A stretch of 64,000 nucleotides of DNA from an uncultured Eubacteriales bacterium (GCA_934502885.1 CAKSUT010000005.1:89133-153132); one strand, 5' to 3'. Positions 8,577 to 18,318 are shown, counted from the first letter of the stretch. Numbers and translations are program-made. Notes: generated by a model not told the origin, from the sequence alone.

Positions 8577-9208
8577 GTAAGAACAACAACGGATTTTTGA
8601 AGAGCCTCGCCGACGGACTTTTCAACAACAACCCGATTCTCGTACAGCTTCTCGGCACTTGCCCGACACTTGCCGTCACAACAAGCGTTTACAACGCAAT
8701 CGGTATGGGTTTGTCCGCAACGGCGGTTCTCGTTATGTCGAACCTTCTCATATCTCTTTTGAGAAAGTTTATTCCAAAGCAGGTGAGAATTGCTTCGTAC
8801 ATAGTGATAATTTCCGGCTTTGTTACGGCAATTGAACTTCTTATCAACGCCTTTCTCCCAGACCTTGCGACACAGCTCGGTGTATTTATACCTCTTATCG
8901 TCGTAAACTGCATCATTCTCGCACGTGCGGAAGCGTTTGCCTCGAAAAACGGTCCTGCAGCGTCGATGATAGACGGCTTCTGCATGGGTATAGGATTTAC
9001 TTTCGCGCTCACAATTCTCGGAACGATACGCGAAATTCTCGGTACGGGAAAATTCTTCGAAATGCAGGTAATGCCGAGTTCGTATGTCCCTCTTCAGATG
9101 CTTGTTCTGCCTGCCGGCGCGTTTATCACTCTCGGATGTGTAATTGCCGCGGTTAACGCAATAAAGGCAAAGACGGCGGAAAAGAAACTTGAAAAGGAGG
9201 CGGAGTAG
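8573..9208 (+). CDS. rnfE: Rnf complex subunit RnfE
   Basis: A 211-residue membrane subunit with about six helices, homologous to RnfA and to NqrD. The CPTLAV segment near residue 28 holds the conserved cysteine thought to bind the intramembrane iron centre shared with RnfA. The start overlaps the rnfG stop as ATGA, and three bases separate its stop from rnfA. Confidence 0.96.
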   Translation: MSKNNNGFLKSLADGLFNNNPILVQLLGTCPTLAVTTSVYNAIGMGLSATAVLVMSNLLISLLRKFIPKQVRIASYIVIISGFVTAIELLINAFLPDLATQLGVFIPLIVVNCIILARAEAFASKNGPAASMIDGFCMGIGFTFALTILGTIREILGTGKFFEMQVMPSSYVPLQMLVLPAGAFITLGCVIAAVNAIKAKTAEKKLEKEAE

Positions 9209-9211
9209 TAA

Positions 9212-9790
9212 ATGGAAATATTCATGCTCGCCCTTACGGCAATACTTCTCGAAAACTTCATCTTCGTGAAATTTCTCGGATGCTGTCCGTTCCTCGGACT
9301 TTCCGATAACCCCTCGACTGCTGTCGGTATGGGTTGCGCGGTTACGTTCGTTATGACGCTTTCCTGCGCCGCAACTAACCTCGTTTATAACCTCATTCTG
9401 GTAAATTATCACCTCGAATATCTCAAAACAATAGCGTTTATCCTCATAATTGCGGCTCTCGTTCAGCTTATCGAGATGTTTTTACGCCGTTATGTTCCGT
9501 CGCTTTATGCGGCGCTCGGAATTTACCTTCCGCTCATAACGACAAACTGCGCAATTCTCGGATGTGCTATTCTCTGCATCCAGAAGAACTACGATTTTAT
9601 CCACTCGGTACTCTACGGCTTCTTCTCCGCGCTCGGATTTACCATGGCAATAGTAATCTTTGCCGGTGTCCGCGCGAGAGTTGCACTCGCAGAGCCTCCC
9701 CGTGCTTTCAAAGGTATTCCCATAGCCCTTGTGACCGCCGGCCTTATAGCGATGGCATTCTCCGGCTTCCAAGGCGTAACAATAGCATAA
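9212..9790 (+). CDS. rnfA: Rnf complex subunit RnfA
   Basis: A 192-residue membrane subunit homologous to NqrE, paired with RnfE in inverted topology. The cysteine-containing segment LGCCPFLGLS near residue 27 and a second one, TNCAILGC near 110, are the conserved positions for the intramembrane iron-sulfur site. GGAGGCGGAG at the end of rnfE provides the ribosome binding site. Confidence 0.96.
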   Translation: MEIFMLALTAILLENFIFVKFLGCCPFLGLSDNPSTAVGMGCAVTFVMTLSCAATNLVYNLILVNYHLEYLKTIAFILIIAALVQLIEMFLRRYVPSLYAALGIYLPLITTNCAILGCAILCIQKNYDFIHSVLYGFFSALGFTMAIVIFAGVRARVALAEPPRAFKGIPIALVTAGLIAMAFSGFQGVTIA

Positions 9791-9802
9791 GGAGGGGAGA
9801 AG

Positions 9803-10636
9803 ATGAACGATATTTTGACAGCGGTGCTTTGGTTTGCGGTAATAAGCGGCGTACTCGGTGTTATTCTCGCCGTCGCAAGCAAGGTGTTTGAAGTTAAAAC
9901 CGACGAACGAGTCGAAAAAGTACTCGAGATTCTTCCCGGCGCGAACTGCGGAGGATGCGGATACGCCGGTTGCGCGGCACTTGCCGATGCAATTGTAAAA
10001 GGCGACGCTCCGGCGAACTCCTGCAACGCAATGACAGCAGAGAAGGTGAACGAAATATGCGCCATTCTCGGTGTTGAGTCCTCCGGAGCGAAAGAGAGAT
10101 ACCGCGCTCAGGTCATGTGTTCGGGTTCAAATGATGTTGCCAAGAAAAAGTACATTTACGACGGCGTACACGATTGTATAGCCGCGGCGGCTCTTGCCGG
10201 CGGCGACAAGCTTTGTCCCAACGGTTGTATCGGACTCGGAACCTGCGTTTCTTCGTGTAAATTCGGCGCAATATCCGTTGAGAACGGAGTTGCCGTTGTT
10301 GACAGCAAGAAGTGTGTCGCCTGCGGTGCGTGCGTCGGATCATGTCCCAAGCGCATTATAAAGCTTGTGCCGTTTGATTCCAAACACTGGGTCGGATGCG
10401 CTTCGCACGACAAAGGTGCGGTTACAAAGAGCTATTGCGACGTCGGATGTATCGGTTGCAAGCTCTGCGAAAAGAACTGTCCGGCAGGAGCCGTCAAAGT
10501 CACCGATTCCGTTGCCCAGATTGACTACAGTCTCTGCACGGACTGCGGCAAGTGCGAAGAGGTATGTCCGCGCAAGATAATACACTCTACAGCTTCCAAA
10601 AAAGAGCAGAACCCTGAAGCGGAGGCTGCAAGCTGA
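9803..10636 (+). CDS. rnfB: Rnf complex subunit RnfB (ferredoxin-interacting, Fe-S)
   Basis: Entry point for electrons from reduced ferredoxin. The 277 residues start with one membrane helix, followed by the RnfB cysteine motif GANCGGCGYAGC near residue 52, then ferredoxin-type clusters including CVACGACVGSCP, CIGCKLCEKNCP and CTDCGKCEEVCP. The number of clusters fits clostridial RnfB. It closes the operon: a strong terminator begins 18 bases after the stop. AGGAGGGGAG lies upstream of the ATG. Confidence 0.96.
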   Translation: MNDILTAVLWFAVISGVLGVILAVASKVFEVKTDERVEKVLEILPGANCGGCGYAGCAALADAIVKGDAPANSCNAMTAEKVNEICAILGVESSGAKERYRAQVMCSGSNDVAKKKYIYDGVHDCIAAAALAGGDKLCPNGCIGLGTCVSSCKFGAISVENGVAVVDSKKCVACGACVGSCPKRIIKLVPFDSKHWVGCASHDKGAVTKSYCDVGCIGCKLCEKNCPAGAVKVTDSVAQIDYSLCTDCGKCEEVCPRKIIHSTASKKEQNPEAEAAS

Positions 10637-10654
10637 GTGCCTGAAATTAACATA

Positions 10655-10693
10655 AAATGCACCCAACGGCTCACACTGCCGTTGGGTGCATTT
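10655..10693. terminator. Bidirectional terminator between rnfB and the DUF1846 gene
   Basis: A perfect 16-bp stem (10655-10670 with 10678-10693) with a 7-base loop and A/T tracts on both sides, placed between convergent genes. Confidence 0.93.
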
Positions 10694-10711
10694 GTTTTAT
10701 GCAACGCAAAA

Positions 10712-12196
10712 TCAGATATGGAAAAGGCTCTTATTCTGATACTCGGGAGAGCAGGTGAGGTTCACCTTTAGCTTTCTGAATATCGACGAGTCAACCGACG
10801 AAAGAATTACAGATGAGTGTGCTTCGCATCCGGCAAGCTCGGGAAGCATAGACAGCGCAAGAGCCGCTGTGCTGTTGTTTGCCGCACTTACAGAAAGCGC
10901 AACGAGAATTTCGTCGATATGAAGCCTCGGGTTCTTGCTTCCGAGATACGTGACCTTGAGATCCTGGACAGGCTCGATGAGCGTTGATGGAATAAGCTCA
11001 TAGGCATCATCTATTCCGGCGAGATGCTTGAGCGAATTGAGTACAACCGCCGCCGACGCTCCGAGAAGCTCCTTTGTTTTGCCGGTTATTATCGTGCCGT
11101 CCTTAAGCTCGATTGCCGCCGCCGGTTCACCGGTTTCGCGTCCTATTCTTTCTGCCGCGGTGACGACGGCTCTGTCGGAGGTGGAAATGCCGGCACTGTT
11201 CATTATAAGCTCAATCTTATCAGCTTCGCCTATATGAGTACCGTGCTTTCTCTCTTCGCAGAGAGCCGTGTAATAACGGCGGATAATCTCCTGCTTTGAC
11301 GCTTCGCACACAGCTTCATCGTCGAATATGCAGTTGCCTGCCATATTGACTCCCATGTCGGTAGGGGACTTATAGGGAGATTCGCCGTATATCTTCTTAA
11401 ACATTGTGTTCAGAACCGGGAAAATCTCAATGTCGCGGTTGTAGTTTATCGTAACCTTGCCGTATGCCTCATAGTGGAACGGGTCAATCATGTTCACGTC
11501 GTTGAGATCCGCCGTTGCCGCTTCATACGCAAGATTTACCGGGTGCTTGAGCGGAAGATTCCATATCGGGAATGTCTCAAACTTTGCATAGCCTGCTTCT
11601 ATGCCTCTTTTATGCTCGTGATAGAGCTGTGAAAGGCAGGCAGCCATCTTTCCGCAACCGGGACCGGGGGCAGTTATAACCACGAGAGAACGCGTCGTTT
11701 CGATGTAGTCATTCTTTCCGTAGCCGTCATCACTCACGATGAGGGAAATGTTGGAGGGATACCCCTCGATTTTATAGTGCGTAAACACCTTAATGCCGCC
11801 GGAAGAAAGCTTGGTTTTCAGCGCATCAGCCGCCGGTTCACCCTCATACTGCGTGATTACAACGCTTCCGACATAAAGTCCTACGCTTCTGAACATATCG
11901 ATAAGGCGCAGAACCTCATTGTCATAAGTGATGCCGAGATCGCCTCTCTTTTTTTTTGCGTTTATCGCCTGTGCGCTGACCGCGATTACGATTTCCGCCT
12001 GATCCTTAAGCTGAAGAAGCATTTTAAGCTTGCTGTCGGGCTGAAAACCGGGAAGCACGCGCGAAGCGTGGTGATCATCAAAAAGCTTTCCGCCGAACTC
12101 CATGTAGAGCTTTCCGCCGAACTGAGAAATTCTCTTCTTTATCTGCTCGGATTGCATTTTGATGTATTTGTCGTTGTCAAAACCTATCTTAAACAT
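10712..12196 (-). CDS. DUF1846 domain-containing protein
   Basis: A 494-residue soluble protein matching the DUF1846 family of anaerobes and streptococci in length and sequence, starting MFKIGFDNDKYIKMQSEQI. The segment TAPGPGCGKMAACLSQLYHE near 180 looks like a P-loop-like glycine motif (inference). No signal peptide or membrane helix is present. The biochemical role is not established. It is monocistronic, with its own probable promoter, and convergent with the rnf operon. Confidence 0.9.
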   Translation of the reverse strand: MFKIGFDNDKYIKMQSEQIKKRISQFGGKLYMEFGGKLFDDHHASRVLPGFQPDSKLKMLLQLKDQAEIVIAVSAQAINAKKKRGDLGITYDNEVLRLIDMFRSVGLYVGSVVITQYEGEPAADALKTKLSSGGIKVFTHYKIEGYPSNISLIVSDDGYGKNDYIETTRSLVVITAPGPGCGKMAACLSQLYHEHKRGIEAGYAKFETFPIWNLPLKHPVNLAYEAATADLNDVNMIDPFHYEAYGKVTINYNRDIEIFPVLNTMFKKIYGESPYKSPTDMGVNMAGNCIFDDEAVCEASKQEIIRRYYTALCEERKHGTHIGEADKIELIMNSAGISTSDRAVVTAAERIGRETGEPAAAIELKDGTIITGKTKELLGASAAVVLNSLKHLAGIDDAYELIPSTLIEPVQDLKVTYLGSKNPRLHIDEILVALSVSAANNSTAALALSMLPELAGCEAHSSVILSSVDSSIFRKLKVNLTCSPEYQNKSLFHI

Positions 12197-12227
12197 TTAC
12201 ACGTCCCCTTTTACACATAATCGACCG

Positions 12228-12256
12228 ATTTTACCACGTTTCGCACTTTTTTTCCA
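12228..12256 (-). promoter_or_regulatory. Probable promoter of the DUF1846 gene
   Basis: On the minus strand TGGAAA, 17-base spacer, TAAAAT, about 30 bases before the start codon. The -35 match is moderate. Confidence 0.45.
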
Positions 12257-12412
12257 CTTAGTAATTGTTAAATAATTCATAATAATCGACGTAAATTATG
12301 ACTTTGAAAAAATATTTACCAAATAAGCCTATAAAATGCATTAAATAAGTGATATACTTACCGTAAAAGTGTGGTGGTGTACCCAAAACACAAAACTAAG
12401 GAGCGTGGTTTC

Positions 12413-12616
12413 ATGGAAAGCAAGATAAGGCAGTTCTCTGTGGGAGATATACTTCTCATGAAAAAGCCTCACGCCTGCGCGCCCTCGGCGGATAAATTTG
12501 AAGTTCTTCGCCTCGGAAGTGATATAAAAATAAGATGCTGTAACTGCCGTCACGAAGTGTCGGTTGCGAGAATAAAGCTTGAGAAAAATATAAAAAGAGT
12601 GATAAGCGAAAACTGA
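12413..12616 (+). CDS. DUF951 domain-containing small protein
   Basis: A 67-residue protein with the DUF951 pattern: VGDILLMKKPHACAP near the start, then a basic segment with a CCNC pair (RLGSDIKIRCCNC). The family is short, conserved in Firmicutes and unassigned; the fold suggests nucleic-acid binding but this is inference. The ATG at 12413 follows AAGGAG by nine bases; the longer frame from 12371 has no ribosome binding site. It lies 23 bases before prfA and probably shares its transcript. In Bacillus, as I recall it, the homologue sits in the origin region. Confidence 0.85.
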   Translation: MESKIRQFSVGDILLMKKPHACAPSADKFEVLRLGSDIKIRCCNCRHEVSVARIKLEKNIKRVISEN

Positions 12617-12639
12617 AATACGAAAGTGAGTTTGCATTT

Positions 12640-13713
12640 ATGTTTGAAGGATTGGCGGAAGCCGAGAAGAAATACGAGAAAATAAACGAAATGCTCATGC
12701 AGCCGGATATCGTTTCGGACACCGAAAAATATTCAAAGCTCATGCGTGAACACAAGTTAATGACACCGGTAATCGAGAAATACCGTGAATACAATGCCGT
12801 TTTGAAAAGCATATCGGAATACGAGGAAATAATCTCGGACAAAGATTCCGACCGTGACCTTGCGGCACTTGCAGAGGAGGAGCTTGAGGAGTCCAAAAAA
12901 ACGCTTAAGACAGTGATCGGCGAGCTTAAAATACTTCTTCTGCCGAAAGACGAGAACGACGACAGAAACGTAATCATTGAGATACGTGCCGGTACGGGAG
13001 GAGACGAAGCGGCGCTGTTTGCCTACGACCTTTACAGAATGTACAATATGTATGCCGAAACTGCAGGCTTTAAAGTGGAGCTTATGAACGCCAACGAAAC
13101 CGAAATGGGCGGCTTCAAGGAAGTTTCCTTTATGGTCGAGGGAGACGGAGCCTACTCGCGCTTCAAATTCGAGAGCGGCGTACACAGAGTCCAGCGTGTT
13201 CCGGAAACCGAAGCGCAGGGACGCATACACACCTCCGCCGTTACCGTTGCCGTGCTTCCGGAAGCGGAGGAAATAGATGTCAAAATTGACCCGTCAGACC
13301 TTGAAATAGACACCTTCCGAAGCGGAGGCGCCGGCGGTCAGCATGTTAACAAAACCGATTCCGCAATCAGAATTACGCATAAACCGACGGGAATTGTAGT
13401 CGAATGTCAGGATGAGCGAAGCCAGCACAAGAACAGAGACAAGGCTATGAAAATGCTCCGTACAAAGCTCTTTGACGCAGAGTGCGAGAAGCAGGAGAAG
13501 GCGATCGCAAGCGAAAGAAAGAGTCAGGTCGGCTCCGGAGACAGAAGCGAACGCATTCGCACATACAATTTTCCGCAGGGGCGTCTCACCGACCACAGAA
13601 TAGGTCTCACACTTTATTCGCTCGACGCCATACTCAACGGAAAGCTTGGCGATGTGATAGATGCGCTCATAAACGCGGACCGCGCGGAAAAGCTGTCGTC
13701 TGCGGAATTCTGA
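12640..13713 (+). CDS. prfA: Peptide chain release factor 1
   Basis: RF1 reads UAA and UAG stop codons and triggers peptide release. At 357 residues it is full length. The peptidyl-hydrolysis motif GGQ is in GGAGGQHVNKTD near residue 232. The codon-reading tripeptide is PET in RVPETEAQGR near 187, where many bacteria have PAT or PVT; the outer Pro and Thr are kept. The next gene is tsaC, as in the common prfA-prmC-tsaC block, but prmC (the RF methyltransferase) is absent here. Confidence 0.97.
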   Translation: MFEGLAEAEKKYEKINEMLMQPDIVSDTEKYSKLMREHKLMTPVIEKYREYNAVLKSISEYEEIISDKDSDRDLAALAEEELEESKKTLKTVIGELKILLLPKDENDDRNVIIEIRAGTGGDEAALFAYDLYRMYNMYAETAGFKVELMNANETEMGGFKEVSFMVEGDGAYSRFKFESGVHRVQRVPETEAQGRIHTSAVTVAVLPEAEEIDVKIDPSDLEIDTFRSGGAGGQHVNKTDSAIRITHKPTGIVVECQDERSQHKNRDKAMKMLRTKLFDAECEKQEKAIASERKSQVGSGDRSERIRTYNFPQGRLTDHRIGLTLYSLDAILNGKLGDVIDALINADRAEKLSSAEF

Positions 13714-13746
13714 TAAAAACCAAGAAAGGGACAGTCGATTATTTTT

Positions 13747-14805
13747 ATGAAAAACACGAAAATACTCCGCGTTTCGGATAAACTTGCGGACGACGATATC
13801 CGTAAGCTCTCCGAAGCGGCGGAGGCGATACGCAACGGCAAGCTTGTAGCGTTCCCGACCGAAACCGTTTACGGTCTCGGCGCAAACGCACTTGACTCCG
13901 ATGCCGTCAAAACAATATTCGCGGCGAAGGGCAGACCTCAGGATAATCCGCTCATTGTACACCTTTCGTCGGCGGAGGATATCGAAAAATACGCCTATGC
14001 GTCAGAAAATAAGCTGTTTCCGCTTATCTCGGATTTGTTCCCGGCCCCGCTTACCGTCATACTGAAGAAGCGCGGCATTATACCAGATGTTGTAAGCGCG
14101 AACCTTGACACCGTCGGCTTCAGAATACCTCTTAACCGCATTGCGAGAAAACTCATCGAGCTTTCGGGTGTTCCGATAGCGGCTCCGTCCGCAAACCTTT
14201 CGGGACGTCCGAGTCCGACAAAGGCAGAACACGTCATTGAAGATATGATGGGACGTGCGGATATCATAATCGACGGCGGAAGCTGTGATGTCGGAGTCGA
14301 ATCGACGATTGTCACGCTTGCCACAACTCTGCCGACACTTCTTCGTCCCGGCGGAATAAGCATTGAAACTCTCGAATCACGGCTCGGTGAAGTCGCGGTG
14401 TCGTCCGCAGTTCTTTCCGAGATGAAAAGCGGTGAGGTTGCCGCAGCACCCGGAATGAAGTACCGTCACTATGCGCCCAAAGCGCCAGTTGTTCTTGTTA
14501 TAGGGGGCTCGCAAAGCGCCGTAAAGTACATAAACGAAAAGGCTGTCGGGAAAGACTGCGCCGTTTTGTGCTTCGACGAAGAAAAAGAGCTCATTAAGGC
14601 AACCCACGTCATAACAATAGGTCGTGAACACGACCTTGACGCGCAGGGGAGAAACGTTTTCGATGCGCTGAGACTTACCGATTCGCTCGACAACGGCAAG
14701 GTAACGGAAATATATGCGCGTACAACGGGTGACTTTCACGGCGTCGGACTCGCTGTATACAACAGGCTTCTTAAGGCTTCGGGTTTTAATGTCGTAAAGC
14801 TTTGA
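13747..14805 (+). CDS. tsaC: L-threonylcarbamoyladenylate synthase, Sua5 type
   Basis: Makes threonylcarbamoyl-AMP from threonine, bicarbonate and ATP for the t6A modification of tRNAs reading ANN codons. The 352-residue protein has a YrdC domain (about 20-210; FPTETVYGLGANA near 38 and PSANLSGRPSPT near 160) plus a C-terminal Sua5 domain (about 240-350), so it is the long Sua5/YwlC form rather than the short TsaC. It follows prfA by 33 bases with AGAAAGGGA upstream. Confidence 0.95.
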   Translation: MKNTKILRVSDKLADDDIRKLSEAAEAIRNGKLVAFPTETVYGLGANALDSDAVKTIFAAKGRPQDNPLIVHLSSAEDIEKYAYASENKLFPLISDLFPAPLTVILKKRGIIPDVVSANLDTVGFRIPLNRIARKLIELSGVPIAAPSANLSGRPSPTKAEHVIEDMMGRADIIIDGGSCDVGVESTIVTLATTLPTLLRPGGISIETLESRLGEVAVSSAVLSEMKSGEVAAAPGMKYRHYAPKAPVVLVIGGSQSAVKYINEKAVGKDCAVLCFDEEKELIKATHVITIGREHDLDAQGRNVFDALRLTDSLDNGKVTEIYARTTGDFHGVGLAVYNRLLKASGFNVVKL

Positions 14806-14834
14806 GGACACAATATGTGAAGGCAGGTGAAGTT

Positions 14835-15461
14835 ATGCTGATACTCGGACTTACCGGTCAGAGCGGCTCGGGAAAATCGACTCTTGCCGAGAAGCTTGTG
14901 TCGGAGGGATTTGTTCATATCGACTGCGACAAGCTCGCGCGCGAGGCTGTGGCAAAGGGTACTGAATGCCTTGATGAACTTGTCGCGGCGTTCGGCGAAC
15001 AGATTCTCTTGCCGAACGGCGAACTTGACAGAAAAAAGTTAGCGTCGATTGCATTTTCCGACAAAGAAAAGCTCGCATTGCTCAACGGTATTACGCATAA
15101 GCATATAAAGATTCTTCTCAAGGAGTATATAGCCAAGGCAAAGGAAAGCGGAGCAGTGGGATGTGTCGTTGACGCTCCGACACTGTTTGAAGCAGGCGTC
15201 GACTCTCTTTGCGGCGTAACTGCCGCTGTAATTTCCGACTTTGACACGAGAGTTGAGCGTATAATGAAGCGTGACGGAATTTCTCGTGACGACGCGCTTC
15301 TGCGCTGTAAAGCTCAGCACGACAACTCATACTATGAAAGCAAGTGCGACTATGTCATAAAAAACGATTCCGACAAAGCTGCTTTCAGCGAAGCGATTGC
15401 AAGCTTTTGCTTTGAGCTTAAAGAGCATATTAAAACGAACCGAAAGGAATTCATGTCATGA
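14835..15461 (+). CDS. coaE: Dephospho-CoA kinase
   Basis: Catalyses the last step of CoA synthesis by phosphorylating the 3' hydroxyl of dephospho-CoA. The P-loop GQSGSGKS is at residues 8-15, HIDCDKLARE near 33 fits the substrate-binding segment and RIMKRDG near 140 the lid. The ATG at 14835 gives the family N-terminus MLILGLTG and has AGGTGA upstream; an open frame from 14802 adds eleven residues of no family character. The stop overlaps the next start as ATGA. Confidence 0.95.
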   Translation: MLILGLTGQSGSGKSTLAEKLVSEGFVHIDCDKLAREAVAKGTECLDELVAAFGEQILLPNGELDRKKLASIAFSDKEKLALLNGITHKHIKILLKEYIAKAKESGAVGCVVDAPTLFEAGVDSLCGVTAAVISDFDTRVERIMKRDGISRDDALLRCKAQHDNSYYESKCDYVIKNDSDKAAFSEAIASFCFELKEHIKTNRKEFMS

Positions 15462-16003
15462 AAAAGACTTTTGCGGCGATTGTCGCGATTATTATTGTTT
15501 CGGTATGTATAGGTGCCGCGTGGGAGAGAATAGACAAAGCGCTGATGCTAAGAAATTACGGCTTCAAGTACGAGGAATATGTTGAAAGGTACTCAGCCGA
15601 GTATTCCGTTCCTCAGGAGGTGATATACGCCGTTATAAAATGCGAGAGCGATTTTGTTCCCGACGCCGTGTCCCCGAAGGGTGCTGTGGGACTTATGCAG
15701 ATGATGCCCGAAACCTACGATTGGCTCTGCACAAAGCTCGGTGAGACGAGAGATTCTCTCTATAATCCCGAGACAAGCATAAAGTACGGAACTTATTACC
15801 TCAGCTATCTCTGGGATCGCTTCGGAATATGGGAAAACTGCTTCGCTGCTTACAACGCCGGCGAAACAAAGGTAAGCTCGTGGCTTGAAAACGCAGAATA
15901 CGCAGAGGACGGCAGACTTACCTACATACCGTATGAGGAAACAAGAAAGTATGTAAAAAAAGTAAACGATGCGGTAGAAGCATATAAAGAATTATTGTAT
16001 TGA
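15458..16003 (+). CDS. Membrane-anchored lytic transglycosylase (SLT domain)
   Basis: Cleaves the glycan strands of peptidoglycan with formation of 1,6-anhydro-muramyl ends. An N-terminal membrane segment (about 4-22) is followed by an SLT domain: catalytic Glu in IKCESDF at residue 63, then GAVGLMQMMPETY near 80 and CFAAYNAGETKV near 130, matching the family motifs. The length (181) is that of a minimal anchored Slt enzyme. It overlaps coaE by 4 bases, a neighbourhood found in other Clostridia. Confidence 0.94.
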   Translation: MKKTFAAIVAIIIVSVCIGAAWERIDKALMLRNYGFKYEEYVERYSAEYSVPQEVIYAVIKCESDFVPDAVSPKGAVGLMQMMPETYDWLCTKLGETRDSLYNPETSIKYGTYYLSYLWDRFGIWENCFAAYNAGETKVSSWLENAEYAEDGRLTYIPYEETRKYVKKVNDAVEAYKELLY

Positions 16004-16024
16004 TAAAGAAAGGTTGTGTGCTTA

Positions 16025-17440
16025 ATGGATAAGGAACAGACAAAGGGCGAAGAACTCAAAGAGAAACTTTTCGCCGAGAAGAAAGACACCTACAGTGCTA
16101 TGGACGCCGCCGAAACGGAAGCCGCCTACAAATACTGTGACGGTTATATGGATTTTCTCCGCCACGTAAAAACAGAGAGAGAAACCGTAGCGGAAACAGA
16201 GAAGCTTCTTCTTGAGAACGGTTTCAAACCGTTTGAGTACGGCGCAAAATATAAGTGCGGCGACAAGCTCTACCTCAACAACAGAGGCAAAGCAATATAC
16301 ATTATCGTCGTCGGAAGCGACAGCCTCGACGAGGGTATCTCCATCGCCGCGGCTCATATCGACAGCCCGAGAATAGACCTCAAGCAGAATCCCCTCTATG
16401 AGGACGGCGGCATGGCGTTTTTTAAGACACACTACTACGGCGGAATCAAGAAGTATCAGTGGGTGACTATACCGCTTGCGCTTCACGGCACTGTCGTAAA
16501 GAAGGACGGTACGAAAATCGATGTCTGCATAGGCGAAGACGAAAGCGATCCCGTATTCTGCATAACCGACCTTCTGCCTCACCTCGGCGCACAGCAGTCG
16601 GCAAAAACTCTCGGAACGGCATTCACCGGTGAGAACCTCAACATTCTTGTCGGAAGCCGCCCCTATGACGACGAAAAGCTCACGAAAGGCGACGCGATAA
16701 AACTCAAGGTTCTTGAGTATCTCAACGACAGATACGGAATTACAGAGGAGGATTTCCTTTCGTCCGAACTCTGCCTTGTCCCTGCTGAAAAGCCGAGGGA
16801 TCTCGGTTTTGACCGCAGTATGATTATTTCCTACGGTCACGACGACAGAGTGTGCGCATATCCCATCGTGACGGCAACCCTCGAAGCTATGAACAGCAAT
16901 CCGAAGAATACAATGGTAACAATCCTTGCCGATAAGGAAGAAACCGGAAGCGACGGAAACACCGGTATGCAGTCATATGCGTTTGAGAATATGCTTGCGG
17001 AACTCGCTCTCGCAACCGGCGCAAATTACAGAAAGATGATGTCTAAGTCAAAGTGCCTCTCCGCAGACGTAAACGCTTGCTTTGACCCGAATTTTGCGGA
17101 TGTTTACGAAGCGAAGAACGCCGCTTTTATCAACAAGGGCGTTTCTGTCACGAAGTTTACCGGTGCAAGAGGCAAGTCCAGCACAAACGACGCTCACGCG
17201 GAGTATGTTGCCGAGATACGCAATATCTTCGACAACGGCGGTGTTACGTGGCAGATGGCGGAACTCGGAAAGGTCGATCAGGGCGGCGGCGGTACTGTCG
17301 CAATGTATATTTCCGAGCTTAACGTTGATACGATAGACGTAGGCGTCCCCGTACTCTGTATGCACGCACCCTATGAAGTTGTATCGAAAACCGACGTATA
17401 TATGGCTCATAAGGCTTTCTGCGCTTTCTTTGAGAGATAA
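16025..17440 (+). CDS. M18 family aminopeptidase
   Basis: A cytosolic zinc aminopeptidase, expected to prefer acidic or neutral N-terminal residues. The 471 residues show metal-binding motifs of the family: AAHIDSPRIDLK near 108, GHDDRVCAYP near 275 and DKEETGSDGN near 305, plus the C-terminal CMHAPYEV histidine. The ATG at 16025 is preferred over GTG at 16016, which lies only three bases from the AAAGAAAGG site; the chosen spacing of twelve is slightly long, so the start is not certain. Fourteen bases separate it from the next gene. Confidence 0.93.
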   Translation: MDKEQTKGEELKEKLFAEKKDTYSAMDAAETEAAYKYCDGYMDFLRHVKTERETVAETEKLLLENGFKPFEYGAKYKCGDKLYLNNRGKAIYIIVVGSDSLDEGISIAAAHIDSPRIDLKQNPLYEDGGMAFFKTHYYGGIKKYQWVTIPLALHGTVVKKDGTKIDVCIGEDESDPVFCITDLLPHLGAQQSAKTLGTAFTGENLNILVGSRPYDDEKLTKGDAIKLKVLEYLNDRYGITEEDFLSSELCLVPAEKPRDLGFDRSMIISYGHDDRVCAYPIVTATLEAMNSNPKNTMVTILADKEETGSDGNTGMQSYAFENMLAELALATGANYRKMMSKSKCLSADVNACFDPNFADVYEAKNAAFINKGVSVTKFTGARGKSSTNDAHAEYVAEIRNIFDNGGVTWQMAELGKVDQGGGGTVAMYISELNVDTIDVGVPVLCMHAPYEVVSKTDVYMAHKAFCAFFER

Positions 17441-17453
17441 GGAGGACAAGTCT

Positions 17454-18314
17454 ATGATGTTCATGGGAACAAGTGCCGGCGAGGGAACGCCCGCACCGTT
17501 CTGCAAGTGCAAGTATTGTGTGACTGCACGCGAAAGAGGCGGCAGAGAACTGAGACTCCGTTCTTCGTTCAGGCTTGACGAATTCAACGCGATAGACCTC
17601 GGTCACGACAGCGTTGCAACGGCGCAAAAGCTCGGCGTTGATTTTGTAAATGTACGCAATGTTTTCTACACGCACACTCACGACGACCATTTTGACCACC
17701 AGCTCATATGGACAAGAAGCGTTGCGGAGCACATTCCCGAGCCGCTGAATCTTTGGTTTTCGGAGGAGGGAATACGTGTACTTGAGGACTCTCTCTACAC
17801 TTGCAAATACACCGCAACTTCAAAGGACTACTTCGGTGAAAGCAACGTAAAGCTCCATGTTCTCAGGCATTACGAAGAAACCGATTGCGGAGACTATCTC
17901 GTCACCGCAATACCGGGATTCCACCGCACCGCATACGAAAATCTGAGCAACAATCTCATATTCAAGTCAAAAGCTGACGGCAAAACACTTCTTTACGCGC
18001 TTGACACAGGTCTTTACCCGGACGATGCTTTTGAAAAAATACGCGGCTGCAAATTCGACGTTGCGATAACAGAGCATACATTTCCGACTCTTGACAAGGA
18101 TTTTCCCGGCGGTGTCGCCGTACACATGGATACAAAACGCACGATTATGTTTTTCGATAAGCTCCGCGAAATCGGTTGCATTGACGACACATCGAAGCTG
18201 TTTGTTACGCACACATCGCCGTTTGGCTCGAATTACAAGGAGCAGTGTGAGTATTTCGAAAAGCTTGACAGACCCTACAAGATAACGGTCGCTTACGACG
18301 GCTTGGAAATATAA
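17454..18314 (+). CDS. Metallo-beta-lactamase-fold hydrolase
   Basis: A 286-residue MBL-fold enzyme. The zinc motif is THTHDDHFDH near residue 66; later ligands are likely in GFHRTAY and ALDTGLYPD. An early CKCKYC segment resembles the extra zinc site of PhnP-type phosphodiesterases, and the start GTSAGEG fits that group. The substrate is unknown; a phosphodiester is a reasonable guess only. AAGGAGG lies eight bases before the ATG at 17454. It ends the run of genes that begins at DUF951. Confidence 0.85.
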   Translation: MMFMGTSAGEGTPAPFCKCKYCVTARERGGRELRLRSSFRLDEFNAIDLGHDSVATAQKLGVDFVNVRNVFYTHTHDDHFDHQLIWTRSVAEHIPEPLNLWFSEEGIRVLEDSLYTCKYTATSKDYFGESNVKLHVLRHYEETDCGDYLVTAIPGFHRTAYENLSNNLIFKSKADGKTLLYALDTGLYPDDAFEKIRGCKFDVAITEHTFPTLDKDFPGGVAVHMDTKRTIMFFDKLREIGCIDDTSKLFVTHTSPFGSNYKEQCEYFEKLDRPYKITVAYDGLEI

Positions 18315-18318
18315 GACC

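Noticed and set aside
10712..12196. DUF1846 gene as part of the Rnf system
   Set aside because: It is convergent with rnf and separated by a strong bidirectional terminator.
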